Below are positions 60,445 to 64,000 of a DNA stretch of 64,000 nt, one piece after another (positions within the stretch are counted from its first letter, which is position 1; the number at the start of each line of letters is the position of its first letter). The notes beneath the pieces are model-generated. The model was not told the origin of the DNA, did not search any database, and saw only the letters and a list, made by a program, of their open reading frames with translations. The position numbers and the translations under genes were made by a program. This DNA is from Nocardia albiluteola (lineage in GTDB: Bacteria > Actinomycetota > Actinomycetes > Mycobacteriales > Mycobacteriaceae): positions 633,333 to 697,332 of the forward strand of contig NZ_JAHKNI010000001.1 of the NCBI RefSeq assembly GCF_018860155.1, in the 5' to 3' direction.

Positions 60445-60603
60445 CTACTGGTCGAGATCCGAGTCGTCGCCGAGCGCTCGGCCGGGGTTGCGATTACCGT
60501 GCAAACGAGCGGTCCGGTGTACGCACGCCCGGCGGCTCGACCGGGGGTGGTGAATGCCGCGCCGTCGGTAGCGAATACGGCGACGAGGCCGCAAGGAGGC
60601 AGT

Positions 60604-61365
60604 GTGCGTGAGGGCGAGGGCCACGACGGGTTCCGGGCCAGACCGGGCCTGGTAACCGAGGGCATCCCGCAATGGCTACGCGGCGTCGTCGAGCGCAAGC
60701 CCGCCGATCCCGACGGGATCAACCCGGTGCTGAACCGAACCGCTATGAAGCAGGTTGCCGCGGCGGCGCTGCGGCCCCGTCAGGCCGCGGTGCTCGTACT
60801 GTTCGGCGGCGCCGTCGCATCCGATCCGGGCGCGCCGGGCGGGCTGCCGCGCGATGCGGACGTGCTGCTCACCCAGCGCGCGGCCACGCTACGCGAACAC
60901 CGCGGGCAGGTCGCATTTCCCGGCGGTGGAGTGGAGCCGGGCGATCACGGACCCATCGACACGGCGCTGCGCGAGGCCTGGGAGGAGACCGGCCTCGAGC
61001 GCGCGGGCGTCGATCCGATCGCGGTGCTGCCCAAGATCTTCGTGCCGCCCTCGCGCTTCGATGTGACGCCGGTGGTCGCGTATTGGCGCACCCCCGGCTC
61101 GGTGCGAGTGGTCAGCGAGGCCGAGGCGGCGCGCGTGGCGCGGGTGCCGCTCGCGGATCTGATCGACCCGGCCAATCGGTTCGTGGTCCGGCATCCGCTG
61201 GGATACATGGGCCCGGCGTTCGCGGTCGACGGCATGCTCGTGTGGGGTTTCACCGCGGGCGTGCTGGCCGGGCTGCTTGCGGTCTCGGGCTGGGAACGGG
61301 AGTGGGACTACCACGATGTGCGTGATCTGCAGTCTTCGCTGGCGGCCGTGGGGATGACGCTGTGA
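60604..61365 (+). CDS. NUDIX hydrolase, CoA-pyrophosphatase-like (Rv3672c-like)
   Basis: 253 residues. NUDIX box GGGVEPGDHGPIDTALREAW followed by EETGLE (G-x5-E…REAWEETG, about residues 113–138). The preceding HRGQVAFPGGGVEPG and following VDPIAVLPKIFVPPS resemble CoA diphosphatases (NUDT7/8, NudL). Start GTG 60604 has GGAGG four bases upstream; the open frame extends to 60499. Its stop is in GTGA, where a repeat element now separates it from marP. Confidence 0.87.
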   Translation: MREGEGHDGFRARPGLVTEGIPQWLRGVVERKPADPDGINPVLNRTAMKQVAAAALRPRQAAVLVLFGGAVASDPGAPGGLPRDADVLLTQRAATLREHRGQVAFPGGGVEPGDHGPIDTALREAWEETGLERAGVDPIAVLPKIFVPPSRFDVTPVVAYWRTPGSVRVVSEAEAARVARVPLADLIDPANRFVVRHPLGYMGPAFAVDGMLVWGFTAGVLAGLLAVSGWEREWDYHDVRDLQSSLAAVGMTL

Positions 61366-61595
61366 ACGGAGCGAAGCGGAGTGAGCCAATAGGCCGGCCC
61401 GCCGAAGGCACGACGGAGCCGAGCGCCGGCGAGGTGCAGTCGTGACCGAGCGCAGCGAGGGAACCATGACACAGCCCTTCTCGGGCACGACGGAGCCGAG
61501 CGCCAGCGAGGTGCAGTCGTGACCGAGCGCAGCGAGGGAACCATGACACAGCCCTTCTCGGGCACGACGGAGCCGAGCGCCAGCGAGGTGCAGTC
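61366..61595 (+). repeat. 76/77-bp tandem repeats carrying a ribosome binding site and start codon
   Basis: Two identical 77-bp copies (61442–61518 and 61519–61595) preceded by a diverged 76-bp copy (61366–61441). Each ends GCGAGGTGCAGTC followed by GTGACC; the last GTG is the start of marP, with its Shine-Dalgarno GAGGTG five bases upstream. The diverged copy closely resembles the repeat at 15642–15808 on the opposite strand (CAATAGGC, GACGGAG, GAGCGCCGGCGAGGTG blocks). Confidence 0.92.
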
Positions 61596-62789
61596 GTGAC
61601 CGCATCGGACTGGCTCGACATCGCCGTCGTGATCATCGCGCTGCTGGCCGCATCCTCGGGATGGCGGCAGGGCGCGGTCGCCTCGGCCCTGGCGTTTCTG
61701 GGCGTGATCCTGGGCGCGGTCGCCGGGATCCTGATCGCGCCGCACATCCTGGTTCACATCAGCGAGGGCCGCAAACGCGTCCTGGTCGGCGTGGTGCTGA
61801 TCGTGGCGCTGGTCATCGTCGGCGAGGTGGCCGGCATGGTGCTGGGGCGCGCGGCGCGCAGCGGCATGCGAAATCCCTTCGTCCGCAGTGTCGACAGCGT
61901 CGTGGGCGCGGGCCTGCAGGCGGTCGCAGTGCTGGCCACCGCGTGGCTGCTGGCGCTGCCGCTGGCCTCCTCCTCGCAGCCCGGTATCGCCGCGGCGGTG
62001 AACGGCTCGCGGGTGCTCTCGAACGTCAACAAGGTCGCGCCGAGCTGGCTGCGCCGGGTGCCCAACGAATTCTCCAAGCTGCTCAACACCTCCGGGCTGC
62101 CGGACGTCATCGGGCCGTTCAGCCGCGCGCCGATCGCCGCGGTGGCGCCGCCGGATCCGAGCGTGCTGGACAGCCCCGTCGCGTTGAACCTGCAGCACAG
62201 CGTGCTGCGCATCCGCGGTGTCGCGTCGAGCTGCCAGCGCATGCTGGAGGGGTCGGGCTTCGTGGTCGCACCCGAGCGGATCATGACCAACGCGCATGTG
62301 GTCGCGGGCACCAACAGCCTGCAGGTCGATACTCCCCGGGGGCCGCTGGATGCCACCGTGGTGCTCTTCGATCCGTCCAAAGACATTGCGATACTTGCCG
62401 TTCCGGGTCTTCAGGCGCCGGTGGTGGCGCTCGCACCCGGCGCGGCCAAATCGGGCGAGAGCTCGATCGTGCTCGGCTATCCCGGCGGCGGTAAGTACAC
62501 CGCCAGTGCCGCCCGCGTGCGCGAAACCCTGGACCTGACCGGTCCGAACATCTACAAGAGCGCGACCGTCGAGCGCGAGGTCTATACCGTGCGCGGGCAG
62601 GTGCGGGCGGGCAATTCCGGTGGGCCGCTGGTGGATACGAAGGGCGAGGTGCTCGGCGTGGTCTTCGGCGCGGCCGTTACGGACGATGACACGGGGTATG
62701 TGCTGACCCTCGCGGAGGTGCAGTCGGATCTCAACGCGGCGACGGGGTCGACCAACGCGGTGCCGACCGGGGGGTGCGTGCTGAGCTAG
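61596..62789 (+). CDS. marP: Membrane serine protease MarP
   Basis: 397 residues. Four membrane helices in the first ~120 residues, then an extracytoplasmic chymotrypsin-like domain with catalytic His in MTNAHVVAG, Asp in SKDIAILAVP and Ser in RAGNSGGPLVD. Cysteines in SSCQRML and the C-terminal GGCVLS correspond to the stabilising disulfide of M. tuberculosis MarP (Rv3671c), needed for acid resistance. GTG 61596 lies exactly at the end of the repeat that also provides its Shine-Dalgarno. Confidence 0.94.
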   Translation: MTASDWLDIAVVIIALLAASSGWRQGAVASALAFLGVILGAVAGILIAPHILVHISEGRKRVLVGVVLIVALVIVGEVAGMVLGRAARSGMRNPFVRSVDSVVGAGLQAVAVLATAWLLALPLASSSQPGIAAAVNGSRVLSNVNKVAPSWLRRVPNEFSKLLNTSGLPDVIGPFSRAPIAAVAPPDPSVLDSPVALNLQHSVLRIRGVASSCQRMLEGSGFVVAPERIMTNAHVVAGTNSLQVDTPRGPLDATVVLFDPSKDIAILAVPGLQAPVVALAPGAAKSGESSIVLGYPGGGKYTASAARVRETLDLTGPNIYKSATVEREVYTVRGQVRAGNSGGPLVDTKGEVLGVVFGAAVTDDDTGYVLTLAEVQSDLNAATGSTNAVPTGGCVLS

Positions 62790-62884
62790 ACCGTCGACAA
62801 TGAGCGAAATTCCTTGCTACCGTGAGCTCCTCGTGATTGTGACTTCCCAGGAAGTCATCTGGGGACAATCGGGGAGGGGACACG

Positions 62885-63193
62885 ATGAGAAGACTGTTCA
62901 TTGTCGGTGCGATGGCTGCTGCGACGGCACTCGGCGCATCAGTAATCACAGGGCATATGGCAACCGCAAGCGCCGACGACGCTCCGCTCTGTATCACCTA
63001 CACCGACGACACGCGGTGTAGTCCTGCAGGAAACCAGGTCATGATCTACCCCCAGCCCGAACCAGTTGTCGAGATTTCCACAGGTACGCACCAGGGGTGG
63101 ATTGAGACGAAGTACGGTCGGCGCAACTTCGGCGCGAACGAAATGATCGACGGTGGCCACTTGATCGTCACCCGCATCTACTGCTCTTCCTAG
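62885..63193 (+). CDS. Small secreted protein
   Basis: 102 residues with a clear signal peptide: MRRLFIVGAMAAATALGASV and a likely A-S-A cleavage site near residue 30 (TASADDAP). The mature part has three cysteines, two of them in LCITYTDDTRC, and is predicted extracellular. Not recognised. GGGAGGGG precedes ATG 62885. Converges on the hydrolase gene, its stop overlapping that gene's stop region by four bases. Confidence 0.75.
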   Translation: MRRLFIVGAMAAATALGASVITGHMATASADDAPLCITYTDDTRCSPAGNQVMIYPQPEPVVEISTGTHQGWIETKYGRRNFGANEMIDGGHLIVTRIYCSS

Positions 63194-64000
63194 CCGATCA
63201 GCGTGGCGATCTCGGCGGTCACGGCCGAGGGATTCTCCTGATGCGCGAAATGTCCGGCGTCCGGGATGGATACGAGTCGGCGGCCGGGGGAGAGATGCCG
63301 CCCCTGGCGCACGGTCGAGGCCAGGATGTAGGCATCCTGCTCGCCGTGCAGGCAGAGCACCGGGATGCGGACCGGCTCGCGCATCATCGCCATGAACCGG
63401 TGACCGTCGGGGCGCCACTGGCTGCGGAATGCCCAGCGCTGATATTCCAGCGCGCAGTGCGCGGTGCCGGAGATCCGGATCGCCGCGCGCATCCGGTTGG
63501 CCGTGTCGACGAATTCGGCAGAGCCGGTCCACTGTCCACCGGCTCGCTGCCGCAGCAGCCGTTCCACCTCGAAACCGTCGCGCCGGGTCAGCAGGCGCTC
63601 GCCGGTGCGGGGCGGCTGGTAGCGCAGGAAGTTCGGCAGCCAGGCACGGCGCTGGCGCCGATCGCGGAGCACCGCCCGCTTCAGCGCCACCGGGTGCGGG
63701 GAGCTCACCACCGCGATCGAACGCACCAGCCGCGGATGCAGCACGGCGGTCGCCCAGCACACCAGCCCACCCTCGGCATGACCGACCAGGACGGCATCGG
63801 TGTGTCCCAGTGCGCGAATCAGCCCGGCGACGTCGCCGGCCAGGGTCCAGCCGTCGTAGCCGCGCGGGGGCTTGTCCGAGTCACCGTAGCCGCGCAGGTC
63901 GACCGCGACCGCGCGCAGGCCCAGCGCGGCCAGGCCGGTCAGTTGATGCCGCCACGACCACCAGAAGTCGCCGAATCCGTGCAACAACAGCACCAACGGC
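63190..64000 (-). CDS. EphE-like alpha/beta hydrolase, 5' end outside window
   Basis: About 268 residues visible; the frame remains open at the right edge, so the N-terminus is missing. HGFGDFWWSWRHQL is the oxyanion HG-x-P-like segment of epoxide hydrolases, AVDLRGYGDSDKP follows, and the acid/His are in LHGEQDAYI and DAGHFAHQEN. At the nucleophile elbow the sequence is VGHAEGGLV: the position normally Asp (or Ser) is Ala, with Glu next, confirmed in the DNA. Position beside marP is that of EphE (Rv3670). Confidence 0.83.
   Translation of the reverse strand, partial: PLVLLLHGFGDFWWSWRHQLTGLAALGLRAVAVDLRGYGDSDKPPRGYDGWTLAGDVAGLIRALGHTDAVLVGHAEGGLVCWATAVLHPRLVRSIAVVSSPHPVALKRAVLRDRRQRRAWLPNFLRYQPPRTGERLLTRRDGFEVERLLRQRAGGQWTGSAEFVDTANRMRAAIRISGTAHCALEYQRWAFRSQWRPDGHRFMAMMREPVRIPVLCLHGEQDAYILASTVRQGRHLSPGRRLVSIPDAGHFAHQENPSAVTAEIATLIG

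Overview
The window is high-GC actinobacterial DNA, most likely Nocardia or a close relative (Nocardiaceae). The evidence is the CYP51, KstR-type steroid genes, WhiB and BioQ-type sites, and above all a gene order that mirrors Mycobacterium tuberculosis in two blocks. Names and family assignments rest on reading motifs and recalled homologues; no database search was run.

1–8.7 kb: 3' end of a sterol 14-alpha-demethylase gene (cyp51), an HD-domain protein, a chimeric transposase remnant, a TetR/MFS efflux pair, a TetR regulator divergent from an S33 alpha/beta hydrolase, about 0.9 kb of degenerate DNA, and a membrane protein with a long Pro/Gln/Gly/Tyr repeat domain.

8.7–30.4 kb: a lipid/steroid metabolism block. 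On the minus strand (18.0 to 8.7 kb): aldehyde dehydrogenase, SDR, HIBADH-type dehydrogenase and CMD protein (same order as M. tuberculosis Rv0768–Rv0771), then a KstD-like flavoprotein, a luciferase-like oxidoreductase, and a glycosyltransferase / methyltransferase / terpene-cyclase-fold module. Divergent on the plus strand: P450, SDR, 3Fe-4S ferredoxin, NTF2-like protein, an unrecognised 429-aa protein, FadD19-type acyl-CoA synthetase, acetoacetate-decarboxylase-like protein and SDR; then EchA19 (minus), a GabD2-type aldehyde dehydrogenase and ChoD. Two KstR-like palindromes lie inside this block, so it is probably part of a sterol or steroid-acid catabolic regulon.

30.4–46.8 kb: an accessory region of small regulator-controlled units: SAM methyltransferase, CutA, CMD protein/TetR pair with an 18-bp palindrome, TetR/SRPBCC pair, a TetR–SDR–NMT1-like–NmrA operon, a three-gene operon ending in a gene with an apparent CTG start, a prolyl-4-hydroxylase-like dioxygenase, bioB behind a BioQ-type operator, a truncated mepB and a large LuxR-type ATPase regulator. 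Several pseudogenes here indicate turnover.

46.9–64 kb: a conserved core collinear with M. tuberculosis Rv3683 to Rv3670 (inverted): tRNA-Pro, membrane protein, metallophosphoesterase, YqeY, ponA2, whiB4, two ArsA-type ATPases, DUF4177, RidA, beta-lactamase-fold hydrolase, crp, small membrane protein, nth, TlpA-like thioredoxin, NUDIX, marP, a small secreted protein and an EphE-like hydrolase cut by the window end. Most products concern the cell envelope, redox and stress.

The most unusual signal is a repeat family at two unrelated gene junctions (15.64–15.81 kb and 61.37–61.60 kb). Each copy ends in a Shine-Dalgarno plus start codon, so the element appears to have split RTGA stop/start overlaps while supplying the downstream gene with its own translation start.
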